64,000 bases of DNA, taken from the NCBI RefSeq assembly GCF_020010925.1, contig NZ_JAGJBZ010000002.1, forward strand, positions 2,790,001-2,854,000, written 5' to 3'. This document shows positions 23,553-33,434 of the stretch, one piece after another. This stretch comes from Streptomyces griseiscabiei (GTDB lineage Bacteria > Actinomycetota > Actinomycetes > Streptomycetales > Streptomycetaceae). Both the position numbers and the translations under genes were made by a program. The number at the start of each line of letters is the position of its first letter. Position 1 is the stretch's first letter. A model generated the notes under the pieces. That model was given only the letters and a program-made list of their open reading frames with translations, searched no databases and was not told where the DNA came from.

Positions 23553-24473
23553 ATGACCAAACGCGCCCCGGACGCTTCGGACGTGTCCGTGAGCCCGCCC
23601 AGGAGACGAAGCAAGTACACCCTCGCACCGCTCGTCCTCATCTCGGGCAACGTCGTGCTCTTCGCGCTGTTCTTCGTCTGGCCGGCGGTGATCGGGCTCG
23701 TCTACTCCTTCACGAACTACACGGGAGTCGGGTCGTTCCAGTTCATCGGACTGGACAACTACAGCAAGCTGTTCGGGGACTCCGCCTTCTACGACGCGAT
23801 GAGCCGCACGCTGCTGTACACCGTGCTCTTCGTCCCGCTGAACTTCGTGCTCTCGCTGCTCATCGCCAATGTGCTGGTGAGCAAGAACGCCAAGGGCACG
23901 TCGGTCGCCCGCATCTTCTTCTTCATCCCGTGGCTGCTGTCGCCCATCATCGTGGGTGTCCTGTGGCGGTGGCTGTTCGGTGAGAACTTCGGACTGGTCA
24001 ACTACTTCATCGAGAAGCTCGGCGGAAGCGCCGTTCCCTGGCAGTCGAACGCGGACCTGTCACTGATAGTGGTCGTCGTGGCGGCGGCCTGGGCCTGGAC
24101 GGGCTTCTCCATGCTGCTGTTCATCGCGGCGATCAAGAACGTCCCGACGTCGTACTACGAGGCGGCCGCGCTCGACGGCGCCGGTCCCTGGCGCCAGTTC
24201 ATCAGCATCACCCTGCCGAGCATCGCCCCCACGTCCTTCATCGTCATCCTGCTCAACACGATCCACGCGATGAAGGAATACGCGGTGTTCGCCTCCCTCA
24301 ACAACGGTGGACCCGGAACGTCGAACAACCTGATGGTCCAGTACATCTACCAGACGGGGTTCAAGTCGGGCCAGATCGGCTACGCGAGCGCCGCGTCGTT
24401 CGTGCTCATGCTCATTCTGATGGCCGTCGCGATCATCCAGATGATGGTCAACCGGCGGGTGGAGAACCGATGA
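23553..24473 (+). CDS. Sugar ABC transporter permease, MalF type
   Basis: A 306-residue permease with a short basic N-terminal tail and six predicted helices from about residue 27 (LAPLVLISGNVVLFALFFVW). The ATPase-contact loop is YEAAALDGAGPWRQFISITLP (about residues 195-215). Low-GC codons are rarer in the loops than in the hydrophobic stretches, as expected for a Streptomyces membrane gene. Its stop overlaps the next start (ATGA), so the two permeases are translationally coupled and made in equal amounts. Confidence 0.95.
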   Translation: MTKRAPDASDVSVSPPRRRSKYTLAPLVLISGNVVLFALFFVWPAVIGLVYSFTNYTGVGSFQFIGLDNYSKLFGDSAFYDAMSRTLLYTVLFVPLNFVLSLLIANVLVSKNAKGTSVARIFFFIPWLLSPIIVGVLWRWLFGENFGLVNYFIEKLGGSAVPWQSNADLSLIVVVVAAAWAWTGFSMLLFIAAIKNVPTSYYEAAALDGAGPWRQFISITLPSIAPTSFIVILLNTIHAMKEYAVFASLNNGGPGTSNNLMVQYIYQTGFKSGQIGYASAASFVLMLILMAVAIIQMMVNRRVENR

Positions 24474-25372
24474 CAACCACAGACATGCCACGCAAGGTCG
24501 ACGCCGGCCCCGGACGGCCTGTCCGCAAGAAGCGGTCCGGCGGCTCGGCCACCGGTGGGCTGCGGCGCGCGGTGGCCCCGACGACACTGCTGTGGGTCCT
24601 CGCGGGCCTCTACGGGCTGCCGGTGCTGTGGTTCGTCCTCAGCTCCCTCAAACCGGCGGGAGACCTGTTCTCCCTTCCGCTGACGGTGTTCCCCGAGAAC
24701 CCCACCCTGTCGGGTTACCGGGAGGCGTGGGCGAGCGCCAACTTCTCCGGGTACTTCATCAACACCGCCATCGTGTGTGTGATCGCGACGATCCTCACGG
24801 TGGGCGTCAGCTGCTGCACCGGGTACGCGCTGGCCAAGTACGACAACAAGTGGCTCAAGGCGTTCTTCCTCGGCATCCTGGCCACCACGATGCTGCCGGC
24901 CGAGGTCATGCTCGCCCCGCTGTTCCTGGTCGTCCGCGACCTCGGCTTCTACAACTCGCTCTCCGGCATCATCCTCCCGGCCCTGCTCACCGCGACCGGC
25001 TGCTTCATGTTCCGCCAGTTCTTCCTGACGGTCCCCGACGAACTCATCGAGGCCGCGCGCATCGACGGCGCGAAAGAGCTGTCGATCTTCCTGCGGATCA
25101 TGGTGCCGCTCTCCCGGCCGATCATGCTGACGCTCGCCATCCTGTCGTTCCAGTGGCGCTGGAACGACTACATCTGGCCGCTGCTGATGCTGAACGACCC
25201 GGAGAAGTTCACGGTCCAGATCGGCATCCAGAGCCTCGTCGGCGCGCAGAACATCAACTGGTCGGTGCTGCTCGGCGGTTCGGTCATCTCCATGATCCCG
25301 TTGATCGTCATCTTCCTGGTCTTCCAGAAGTACGTCATGAACGCCGACATCAACGCCGGACTGAAGGACTGA
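24470..25372 (+). CDS. Sugar ABC transporter permease, MalG type
   Basis: A 300-residue permease with a 40-residue cytoplasmic tail and six predicted helices. The contact loop reads IEAARIDGAKELSIFLRIMVP (about residues 190-210), and the C-terminus ends ADINAGLKD, as in MalG-type subunits. It overlaps the preceding gene by 4 bp and ends 3 bp before the TTG start of the next gene. That tight packing ties the importer to the two putative carbohydrate-active proteins that follow. Confidence 0.95.
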   Translation: MTTTDMPRKVDAGPGRPVRKKRSGGSATGGLRRAVAPTTLLWVLAGLYGLPVLWFVLSSLKPAGDLFSLPLTVFPENPTLSGYREAWASANFSGYFINTAIVCVIATILTVGVSCCTGYALAKYDNKWLKAFFLGILATTMLPAEVMLAPLFLVVRDLGFYNSLSGIILPALLTATGCFMFRQFFLTVPDELIEAARIDGAKELSIFLRIMVPLSRPIMLTLAILSFQWRWNDYIWPLLMLNDPEKFTVQIGIQSLVGAQNINWSVLLGGSVISMIPLIVIFLVFQKYVMNADINAGLKD

Positions 25373-25374
25373 CC

Positions 25375-27093
25375 TTGCCCTCCGCGCTCGACCACGAGTT
25401 CGTCCGGTCGGCGGCCCGCGCCGCCGACCGGTCGGCCGCCCCGCTGGCGGCCGACCCCGACGCGGAACCCGCCGGTGTTCCGCACCGTGGTCTGGCGTGG
25501 CGGGTGAAGACCCTGGTCGCGGCCTACCGCTCCCCGGACTCCGCACTGCACGGCAGCGAGCGGGCCGTCGCCGCCGCGACGACCCACCTCCGTGCCCTGC
25601 GGGCCGCGCAGACCACCACCGGTCTCTTCGCCGGCGGCGACAACGTGCAGTCACCGCCGGACTCCGCGTTCACCGTCAACGACGTCTGCGACGCGCACGT
25701 CCTCGCCGCCGGAGCGGGACCCGACCTGCGCGACGTCACGGCCGCGCTCGCCGACATCGCGGGCGCCACCACCGGCAGCCTCCTGACCGGCGGGGTGCAC
25801 ACCCCGAACCACCGCTGGGAGCTGTCCGCGGCCCTGGCCCGGCTGCACCGCTCGTTCCCCGACGACCGGCTGCTCGACCGCGTCGCGCAGTGGCTCGCCG
25901 AGGGCGTCGACATCGACACGGACGGCCTGTACTCGGAACGCAGCGCCAACTACGCGGCCCATGTGTCCAACCCGTCGCTGCTTCTCCTCGCGGAGGTGCT
26001 CGGCCGCGCCGACCTGCTGGACGCCGTCGCCCGCAATCTCACCACCACCCTGGACCTGATCAGGCCGGACGGCACGGTGGAGACCGTCCACTCGCGCCGC
26101 CAGGACCAGCACCACCCGTTCCCGCTGGCCCCCTACCTGCCGCACTACCGGCTGCTCGCGATCCGCACCGGCCGGGGCGACTTCGCGCGGGCGGCGCGGC
26201 TGGCGGCCGCCGGCGGCATCGACGACCCCGACCTGCTCGCCCAGACCCTCCTCACCCCGGACCTGTGCCGCACCCTGCCGGCCCCGGACGAGGAGACGCT
26301 TCCGCGCGAGACGTACCTCACCACCGCGCGCCTCGCCGCCCGCGCCTCGGCCACCGCGCACACCGTGGTGTACGGCGGCTCCGACGTGCCCCGGCACCGC
26401 CGCGTCCGCTCCGGCCTCGCCTGCAACCCCACCTTCCTGCGCCTGTTCGCCGGCGACGCCGTCCTCGACGCCGTCCGGCTCTCGCGCGGCTTCTTCGACC
26501 TGGGCCCCTTCCGCGCCGCCGACATGGAACAGCCCGCCGACCACCGCCACCGGCTCACCGAGACCCTCACGGCCGCCTACTACCAGCCGCTCCCCGAGGG
26601 CGCGAGGCGGGACGACGGCGCCTACCGGCTGGTCGACGACGGACGCTTCTCCGCCTCGATGGCGTTCCCCGAACGGCCCCGCGACGAGGTCTCCCACACC
26701 ACCCGCGTCGACGTGGACCTGCGGGAGGACGGCGCCGACCTGCGGATCGACATCAGCGGACCACGCGTGCCCTGGGCCCTGGAACTGACCTTCCGGCCGG
26801 GCGGCGTGCCCGAGGGCGCCGTACCGATCGGCGACGGACGCTGGTGCCTGACGACCGGGCCGATGACCTACCGGGTCGGCGACGACGAGATCCTGGTCGA
26901 GGCCGGCCTCCGGGCGGGCGAACCGCTCGCCGGACCGGACCGCGCCGACGTACTGCGCTACGACCCGGGGCAGGACCACACGGTGGTGGGCGGCACCGAC
27001 GCGACGACCGGGAACCGCGTCTACGTGGGCGGGCTCGGCCCGCACACCCTGACCCTCGCCCTGCGCGCCCGCCGGCCCGCACCCGTCGTGTGA
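25375..27093 (+). CDS. Unrecognised sugar-locus protein, possibly polysaccharide-lyase-like
   Basis: A 572-residue protein with no signal peptide, presumably cytoplasmic. The start TTG 25375 is chosen because GAAGGA lies 6 bases upstream. I do not recognise a named family with certainty. The N-terminal 330 residues are helical and repetitive (ALARLHRSF, NPSLLLLAEVLGRADLLDAVARNL), consistent with an (alpha/alpha)6 toroid. The stretch HTPNHRWELSAAL resembles the Asn-His pair at the active site of heparinase- and alginate-lyase-like enzymes. The C-terminal 200 residues look like beta-sandwich strands. It lies between the permease and a second such gene, so it probably acts on the imported saccharide. 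The enzyme class is inference. Confidence 0.55.
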   Translation: MPSALDHEFVRSAARAADRSAAPLAADPDAEPAGVPHRGLAWRVKTLVAAYRSPDSALHGSERAVAAATTHLRALRAAQTTTGLFAGGDNVQSPPDSAFTVNDVCDAHVLAAGAGPDLRDVTAALADIAGATTGSLLTGGVHTPNHRWELSAALARLHRSFPDDRLLDRVAQWLAEGVDIDTDGLYSERSANYAAHVSNPSLLLLAEVLGRADLLDAVARNLTTTLDLIRPDGTVETVHSRRQDQHHPFPLAPYLPHYRLLAIRTGRGDFARAARLAAAGGIDDPDLLAQTLLTPDLCRTLPAPDEETLPRETYLTTARLAARASATAHTVVYGGSDVPRHRRVRSGLACNPTFLRLFAGDAVLDAVRLSRGFFDLGPFRAADMEQPADHRHRLTETLTAAYYQPLPEGARRDDGAYRLVDDGRFSASMAFPERPRDEVSHTTRVDVDLREDGADLRIDISGPRVPWALELTFRPGGVPEGAVPIGDGRWCLTTGPMTYRVGDDEILVEAGLRAGEPLAGPDRADVLRYDPGQDHTVVGGTDATTGNRVYVGGLGPHTLTLALRARRPAPVV

Positions 27094-27142
27094 CCCCGCC
27101 GCACCCCACCATGGCCACCCCAGGCATGAAGGATTGATCCCC

Positions 27143-28975
27143 GTGCACCTCCCACGCCAGCTCGGTTCGCTGCACGACCTGCCGGACACTCCGGAGGCGT
27201 ACGACGCCGTGCTCGCCGACATCACCGAGCAGGCACTGGCCCGCCTCACCCCCGAGGGCAGCCTCGAACACCCCGACTGCGTCGACGACATCGGCGACAC
27301 CTCACTCGGCATCACCTCGCTGCTGGCCCTCGCCTGGCAGCGCACCAAGGACCCGCGTCTGCCGGAGGCGGTCGGCCGCAGCACCGACTTCCACCTCCGG
27401 GAGCGCGTCTACACGGACGACAACCCCGGCTACCCCAACCTGCGGGTGCGCGACTCCGGCCTCCCGTACGCCCGTTACACCCTGGCGTCCGGCGCCCATC
27501 CCATCGGCGACTGGCCGAGCACCGTGTGGGCGCTGCTCCAGGCCGTCGACCTGCTCGACCTCGCCGAGGGCCTCCTCACCGACGCACAGACCGCCGCCCT
27601 GCGGGAGACCGGCCGCGGCTACTGGCGCTGGCTCACCGAGGCGACCTTCTTCAACCCGCAGGAGGCCGGCAACCAGGCCATCGGCTGCGTGGTCGGCGGC
27701 CTGATGCTCGCCCGCCACCTCCCCCCGGAGGAGGGGGCCGAGGTCCGCGCCCGCGCGATCGCCCTCTACACCGAGGAGATCCGCGCCCACCGGGTACGCG
27801 ACCGGGGCGCCCTGCTCCCGCCGGAGCACGGCGGCGCCTGGGACAACAACTACGGCCCGATCTCCCTGTCGTTCCTCGCCCAGGCCCACCGGGTCAGCGG
27901 CGAGGCGGTCTTCGCCGAGGACGGGGACGCGGTCGCCCGCTACCTGGACGCCCGCCTCACCACCGGCGGCTTCGACTGCGGCGGCCCCCGCTACAGCGAA
28001 CAGCACTCCGGCTTCGAGTCGGTGCTCGGCCTGCGCTACTTCGGCCACCGCGTCGGCGCCGACCTCGGCCGCTACCGGGGCGACCTCCGCTGGGGCCGGC
28101 ACGCGGTCAAGCCGGACGGCGGGGTCGACGGCCACTTCGCGTGGATGCTGGTCTGGCAGATCCAGGACACCACCCCCTGGCACCGCACCCCGTCCACCGG
28201 ACCGGTCCGGCACCAACTGCGCTCCGGCGGGGTCTCGGTCGCCTTCGACTCGAAGATGACCCCGTCCCTCGTCGAGGCCGACGGCACGTACTTCCTGCCG
28301 GCCGCCGTCAACCGCCAGCACGGCTTCGGCCCGGTCGTCGACGGCTTCCTGCTCTGCCGTCCCATGGGAGAGGTCCGCGTCCGGGACGCCCGCGCCGACG
28401 GCCTCAGGGCCAAGCTGGTCACCAAGCCGGTCGTCACCCGCGACCACGTCCTGCGCCATGTGCGGTCCCTGTACGTCACCGACGGCACCCGCCTGTGGAC
28501 CACCGTCGCCGTCGAACGCCTCCCCGGCGAGCCGTATCTGCTGGCGGGCCTGCCGTACGTGACGGACGACGCCGGCGGACTGCGCCGGATCGCGGACGCC
28601 GAGGTGGCCTCCGCGGGCGACCTGTGGCTGACCCACCCCGCCGGTGAGGGCCCGGAGTTCTTCGACGCCCGCGCCGACACCACCCAGGAACTCGCCGCCT
28701 TCGCCCTCGCCGCCGACCCGCGCGGCTACGGCGACCCCGACGAGGGCTGGTCGCATCTGATCGCCTCCACGGCCATCGAGGCGACCCCCGCTCCGGGTGC
28801 GCCGGCCGACCTGAGCGTCTTCGCCGTCCGCCACGGCGGCTCCGGCGAGATCTTCGACCCCACCTTCGACCATGTCACGGACGGCCTGAGAGTCCGCACG
28901 GAGGCCTTCACCGCGGTGATCGGCGACCCGAGGGGCGACGAACGGGGCGAACCGACCCTGACCCTCCGCGCCTGA
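27143..28975 (+). CDS. Unrecognised sugar-locus protein, toroid plus beta-sandwich layout
   Basis: A 610-residue protein without a signal peptide. GTG 27143 has GAAGGA 9 bases upstream and is preferred over TTG 27134, which touches that site. The first 330 residues are helix-rich with aromatic and Asn motifs (NPQEAGNQAIGCVVGGL, GGAWDNNYGPISLSFLAQAHR, YSEQHSGFESVLGLRYFGHR). The rest (from about 355, GPVRHQLRSGGVSVAFDSKMT) is predicted beta. The order matches the preceding gene and polysaccharide lyases of the toroid/antiparallel-sheet type, but I cannot assign a family. The two proteins could be successive enzymes on one oligosaccharide. Confidence 0.55.
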   Translation: MHLPRQLGSLHDLPDTPEAYDAVLADITEQALARLTPEGSLEHPDCVDDIGDTSLGITSLLALAWQRTKDPRLPEAVGRSTDFHLRERVYTDDNPGYPNLRVRDSGLPYARYTLASGAHPIGDWPSTVWALLQAVDLLDLAEGLLTDAQTAALRETGRGYWRWLTEATFFNPQEAGNQAIGCVVGGLMLARHLPPEEGAEVRARAIALYTEEIRAHRVRDRGALLPPEHGGAWDNNYGPISLSFLAQAHRVSGEAVFAEDGDAVARYLDARLTTGGFDCGGPRYSEQHSGFESVLGLRYFGHRVGADLGRYRGDLRWGRHAVKPDGGVDGHFAWMLVWQIQDTTPWHRTPSTGPVRHQLRSGGVSVAFDSKMTPSLVEADGTYFLPAAVNRQHGFGPVVDGFLLCRPMGEVRVRDARADGLRAKLVTKPVVTRDHVLRHVRSLYVTDGTRLWTTVAVERLPGEPYLLAGLPYVTDDAGGLRRIADAEVASAGDLWLTHPAGEGPEFFDARADTTQELAAFALAADPRGYGDPDEGWSHLIASTAIEATPAPGAPADLSVFAVRHGGSGEIFDPTFDHVTDGLRVRTEAFTAVIGDPRGDERGEPTLTLRA

Positions 28976-29010
28976 GCCTCCGGGCCCGACCACGGGCCCC
29001 CACCAGCCGG

Positions 29011-29040
29011 CAGCCCGACGTACCTGACAACGTCGGGCTG
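29011..29040. terminator. Terminator of sugar operon
   Basis: CAGCCCGACG, a 10-base loop and CGTCGGGCTG form a perfect stem 35 bp after the last operon gene and 26 bp before the convergent kinase stop. A T-rich tail (CCTCGTTCTC) follows on the plus strand. Confidence 0.85.
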
Positions 29041-29066
29041 CCTCGTTCTCCCGTCCGGTCCGCGCC

Positions 29067-29744
29067 CTACGCAGGTTCCGTGCCCGGGGCGCCCGCCTTC
29101 ACCGGGGGCATCGCGGACCGGGGCACCACCAGATCCGCGTGCTGCCCGGTCGTCGCCACCAGCTCCGCGTTGCGCTGATCCGTGCGGCACACCCAGGCGA
29201 CCGCCTCGCCGTGCCCCTTGCCGAACTCCTCGTGCCGGGCCACGAGCCGCCGGAGCCGCTCCGCCTCGTCGAGATCGCAGAACCACACCTCGTCGAGCCG
29301 GGCCCGCACCCGCCGCCAGGGCCCCTCGTCCACCAGCAGATAGTTCCCCTCGGTCACCACCAGCCGGGCCGAGGGCGGTACCGGGATCGAACCGGCGAGG
29401 GGCTGCTCCAGGACCCGCTCGAAGCCCGGCGCGTACACGACCTCCTCCTCGTCGCCGCGCAGCCGCTCCAGCAGCGCCGCGTACCCCGCCACGTCGAACG
29501 TGTCCGGGGCCCCCTTGCGGTCCCGGCGCCCGAGCCGGTCCAGCTCCACGTCGGCGAGATGGAAGCCGTCCATGGGCACATGGGCGACCCACGGCTCGCC
29601 GTCGCCGTTGAGGGCCCGGGTCAGCTCCGCGGCCAGGGTGGTCTTCCCCGCACCGGGGCTCCCGGCGACACCGAGGAGCGCCCGGCGCCCGGGGCGGGCC
29701 AGCGCGGCGGCCCGGTGCAGCAGATCGTCGAAGGTCAGGGACAT
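29067..29744 (-). CDS. P-loop nucleoside/sugar kinase family protein
   Basis: A 225-residue kinase of the uridine-kinase/phosphoribulokinase superfamily, close to the group annotated as nucleoside/nucleotide kinase or FrcK-like proteins. Walker A is GVAGSPGAGKTT (residues 25-36), the substrate Asp is in VPMDGFHL, and a second acidic region is VTEGNYLL. No signal peptide is present. The gene converges on the sugar operon and ends 26 bp beyond its terminator. The substrate may be a sugar, nucleoside or pantothenate-like compound; proximity to the sugar locus favours a sugar but is weak evidence. Confidence 0.82.
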   Translation of the reverse strand: MSLTFDDLLHRAAALARPGRRALLGVAGSPGAGKTTLAAELTRALNGDGEPWVAHVPMDGFHLADVELDRLGRRDRKGAPDTFDVAGYAALLERLRGDEEEVVYAPGFERVLEQPLAGSIPVPPSARLVVTEGNYLLVDEGPWRRVRARLDEVWFCDLDEAERLRRLVARHEEFGKGHGEAVAWVCRTDQRNAELVATTGQHADLVVPRSAMPPVKAGAPGTEPA

Positions 29745-29789
29745 GCGGACGACGGTAGACCCTGACCCGGGGTACTCGGGCCCGGACCG

Positions 29790-29806
29790 GGCAGACGATG
29801 TCTGCC
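29790..29806. promoter_or_regulatory. 17-bp palindrome between divergent genes
   Basis: GGCAGACgatGTCTGCC is a perfect inverted repeat midway in the 105-bp gap between the kinase gene (minus) and the ANTAR-GAF gene (plus). It is an operator candidate for either. Confidence 0.45.
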
Positions 29807-29849
29807 GCCGGCCGAAGTACGGTCGGGGCGAAGGGGCGGAAGGGATCGG

Positions 29850-30728
29850 ATGAGAGACAGACCCTGGTCGGAGCCGGACGACGACAGCTCGGCGACTCGG
29901 GAGGAACTCGCACGGCTGCGCGCCGAGGTGCGGCAGCTGCGTACCCGGATGGAGAGCCGCCCGCTGATCGCCCAGGCCCAGGGCATGCTGCGGGAGCGCT
30001 ACGCCCTGCCGGACGCCGAGACCGCGTTCGCCCTGCTCCAACGCTCCTCCCAGCAGCACAACGTCAAGCTGCGCGCCCTGGCCGAGGCGGCGGTGAGCGC
30101 GCCACGCCCGGACGGCCGGAGCGCCCTGTGGTTCCCCGGCCGGGCCCGGCTGGCGGAGCCGCCGCTGAGCTTCGAGGAGGCACGCCGCCGCCGGGTCGGA
30201 CGCGGCAACCGGAGCGAGGTCCTGACCGCCGTCCTCAGCCAGACCCTCGTCGTCACCGGCACCGGCATGGGCAACCTCCAGATCGCCGACCGGGCCGAGG
30301 GCGGACTGCGCATCGAGCGTCACACGGGACACCCGGAGGACTTCGTCGACTTCTTCGCCCACGTCGGTGACGAGGGCACCTCCTGCGCCAAGGCCGCGCG
30401 GGAGGTCGCCCAGGTCACCGTCCAGGACGTGGCCACGGACCCGGTGTTCACCGCGGACGCCCGCTCGGCGATCCTGCACGCGGGCAGCCGCGCCTGTCAC
30501 AGCGTGCCGCTCACCACCTCGTCCGGGCTGTGCGTGGGCATGGTGTCGGCCCATTTCGCCCGCCCGCAGCGGGGCCCGACACGCGCCCAGCTGAAGGCGC
30601 TGACCGTGCTGGGCGCCGAGGCGGGCGAGTGGCTGGCCTGGTACGACCGGACCGTCGTCCTCGACGCCCTGGAACACCTGCACACCCTCGGCCGCGCCCA
30701 CGGCGGCGGCAGCATCAGCCGACGCTGA
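29850..30728 (+). CDS. ANTAR-GAF regulator (RNA-binding antiterminator type)
   Basis: A 292-residue cytoplasmic regulator. Residues 18-34 look like a short coiled coil (EELARLRAEVRQLRTRM). They run into an ANTAR three-helix domain (36-82, SRPLIAQAQGMLRERYALPDAETAFALLQRSSQQHNVKLRALAEA). A GAF-like domain occupies about 125-270 (LQIADRAEGGLRIERHTGHPEDFVDFF, SCAKAAREVAQVTVQDVATDPVF). ANTAR proteins bind paired hairpins in nascent mRNA and prevent termination. The usual order is GAF first and ANTAR last; here it is reversed. Confidence 0.85.
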   Translation: MRDRPWSEPDDDSSATREELARLRAEVRQLRTRMESRPLIAQAQGMLRERYALPDAETAFALLQRSSQQHNVKLRALAEAAVSAPRPDGRSALWFPGRARLAEPPLSFEEARRRRVGRGNRSEVLTAVLSQTLVVTGTGMGNLQIADRAEGGLRIERHTGHPEDFVDFFAHVGDEGTSCAKAAREVAQVTVQDVATDPVFTADARSAILHAGSRACHSVPLTTSSGLCVGMVSAHFARPQRGPTRAQLKALTVLGAEAGEWLAWYDRTVVLDALEHLHTLGRAHGGGSISRR

Positions 30729-30773
30729 CCGGTCGCTCCCCGCGGGCGGCCGAGGGTGTGCCCGGCGCGGCCG

Positions 30774-31999
<1,226 letters not shown>

Positions 32000-32059
32000 G
32001 TAGCCGGATGTGCGGGTGAGTTGAGCTACTCGAAAGAGGGACAGCCGCGATGATCGGTT

Positions 32060-33394
32060 TCAGCCGCCGAAGAGCTGGGTCCAGTACGTGCCGGCCGCGC
32101 CGCCGCCGGCGAAGCCGATACCTATATGGGTGAACCCGGGTTTGAGGATGTTCGCCCGGTGCCCGGGGCTGTTCATCCAGCCGAGCACCACCTCGGCGGC
32201 GGACCGCTGACCGCACGCGATGTTCTCCCCGATGGACCGCCTGGTGGAGCCGGCCGCGGACGCGCGGTGCCAGGGTTCGCGGCCGTCGGGGGAGGTGTGC
32301 GCGTAGAAGGCCCGCGCGATCATGTCGGCGCTGTGCGCCTGGGCGGCGGTGGTGAGGTGGGGGTCGGGGGAGAGCGGGGGCAGACCGGCCCCGGCCCGCT
32401 CGGTGTTGGTGAGGGCGATGACCTCGGTGGCGGTCCGGTGCAGGCCGGCGGGGGAGAAGGGGTGGGCCCAGAGTGCCGTCCAGAAGACGGTGCCCGAACG
32501 GGGATCGGTGGCGTGGCCGAGGCCGGTCTGGCTCCAGGCGGGGTCGCGGAGGGTGCGGCCGGCCTTGTGGTCGGAGCGGCAGTGGTCCACGAACTCGGTG
32601 GGGGTGCGAGGGCCGGAGACCAGGTGTTCGCCGATGGTGAGGTAGCCGTAGCCCGTGGTGGTGACGCGCTGGTAGACGGAGAGACCGTCCTTGCCCTCGG
32701 CGCCGAGCCGGCCTTGGGCGGCCATGGCGGAGGCGTGGGCCCGGGCGGCCGCCGTGAGCCGCGGGTCGAGGGCCACGGGTGGGGAACCGGCGGTGGCGCG
32801 GAGGGAGTTGACCGAGTCCAGGTAGGCGTCGGGGGCGGTGTGCGCGGCGCGCGCCGGTGAGGGCCGGCCGCGCCGTTCCCCGCGCCCCTGGGCGGGTGCT
32901 CGTACGGGCGCCTCCTCCTCCAGCACCTCCACGCCGAAGTCCCTGGCCACCCCCGCCAGGCCGTCCGCGTATCCCTGTCCCAGAGCCCGGAGCTTCCAGC
33001 CCTGTCCCTTGCGGTACAGCTCCGCCAAGAGCAGTACGGTCTCCCGCTGCGGTCTCGGCGGGGTGAAGCGGGTGATCGCGCGGCCGTCGGAGGCGGTGAC
33101 GAACAGGGTCGGGGCGGGCAGGTGGCCCAACGGTGTGTCGGGGGCGGCCGGGCTGATCGCGAGGGTGAGGCGGGTGGCGCCCGGGCGGAGGGCGGCCGGG
33201 GTCACCGTCAGGGTGTCGCCGGCGAGACGGGCTCCCGGGGCCGCCGGCTGGTTGTAGAAGACGAAGTCCGTGTCGCCGCGGACCCTGCCGGTGTCGTCGG
33301 TGACGAGGGCGGAGACGTCGAAGGGGCCCGGCACCCTGATCGTCAGGGTGCCGTCCGGCAGAGGGGTGTTGCCCCCGGGGACCAGCTCGTTCAT
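32060..33394 (-). CDS. TerD domain fused to two CAP/SCP domains
   Basis: A 444-residue protein without a signal peptide. Residues 1-160 are a TerD-type tellurite/stress domain (FDVSALVTDDTGRVRGDTDFVFYNQP, then LAELYRKGQGWKLRALGQGYADGLAGVARDFGV), which binds calcium in relatives. A short basic linker (about 165-185) leads into two CAP domains (about 187-310 and 320-444). The second is canonical (HSADMIARAFYAHTSPDGREPWHRA, SIGENIACG, SPGHRANILKPGFTHIGIG). The first is divergent, keeping GEHLVSG and DHCRS-type remnants. CAP domains are normally secreted, so a cytoplasmic TerD fusion is odd. The linker is encoded by a dispersed repeat normally found between genes. Confidence 0.85.
   Translation of the reverse strand: MNELVPGGNTPLPDGTLTIRVPGPFDVSALVTDDTGRVRGDTDFVFYNQPAAPGARLAGDTLTVTPAALRPGATRLTLAISPAAPDTPLGHLPAPTLFVTASDGRAITRFTPPRPQRETVLLLAELYRKGQGWKLRALGQGYADGLAGVARDFGVEVLEEEAPVRAPAQGRGERRGRPSPARAAHTAPDAYLDSVNSLRATAGSPPVALDPRLTAAARAHASAMAAQGRLGAEGKDGLSVYQRVTTTGYGYLTIGEHLVSGPRTPTEFVDHCRSDHKAGRTLRDPAWSQTGLGHATDPRSGTVFWTALWAHPFSPAGLHRTATEVIALTNTERAGAGLPPLSPDPHLTTAAQAHSADMIARAFYAHTSPDGREPWHRASAAGSTRRSIGENIACGQRSAAEVVLGWMNSPGHRANILKPGFTHIGIGFAGGGAAGTYWTQLFGG
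32869..32889 (+). repeat. Dispersed repeat arm inside a coding region
   Basis: This 21-bp match to the arms at 44915 and 45014 and to the copy at 11334 (core GTTCCCCGCGCCCCT) encodes, on the opposite strand, the GRGERRG linker between the TerD and CAP parts of the surrounding gene. Confidence 0.75.
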
Positions 33395-33434
33395 CGGTGC
33401 CGTCCGTCGCAGTGACCGTCAGCCCGACAACGTC

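Noticed and set aside
27302..28993. A 563-codon minus-strand frame opposite the second sugar-locus protein
   Set aside because: Gly/Val/Arg/Glu-rich shadow translation; the plus-strand frame has the proper ribosome site and operon spacing.
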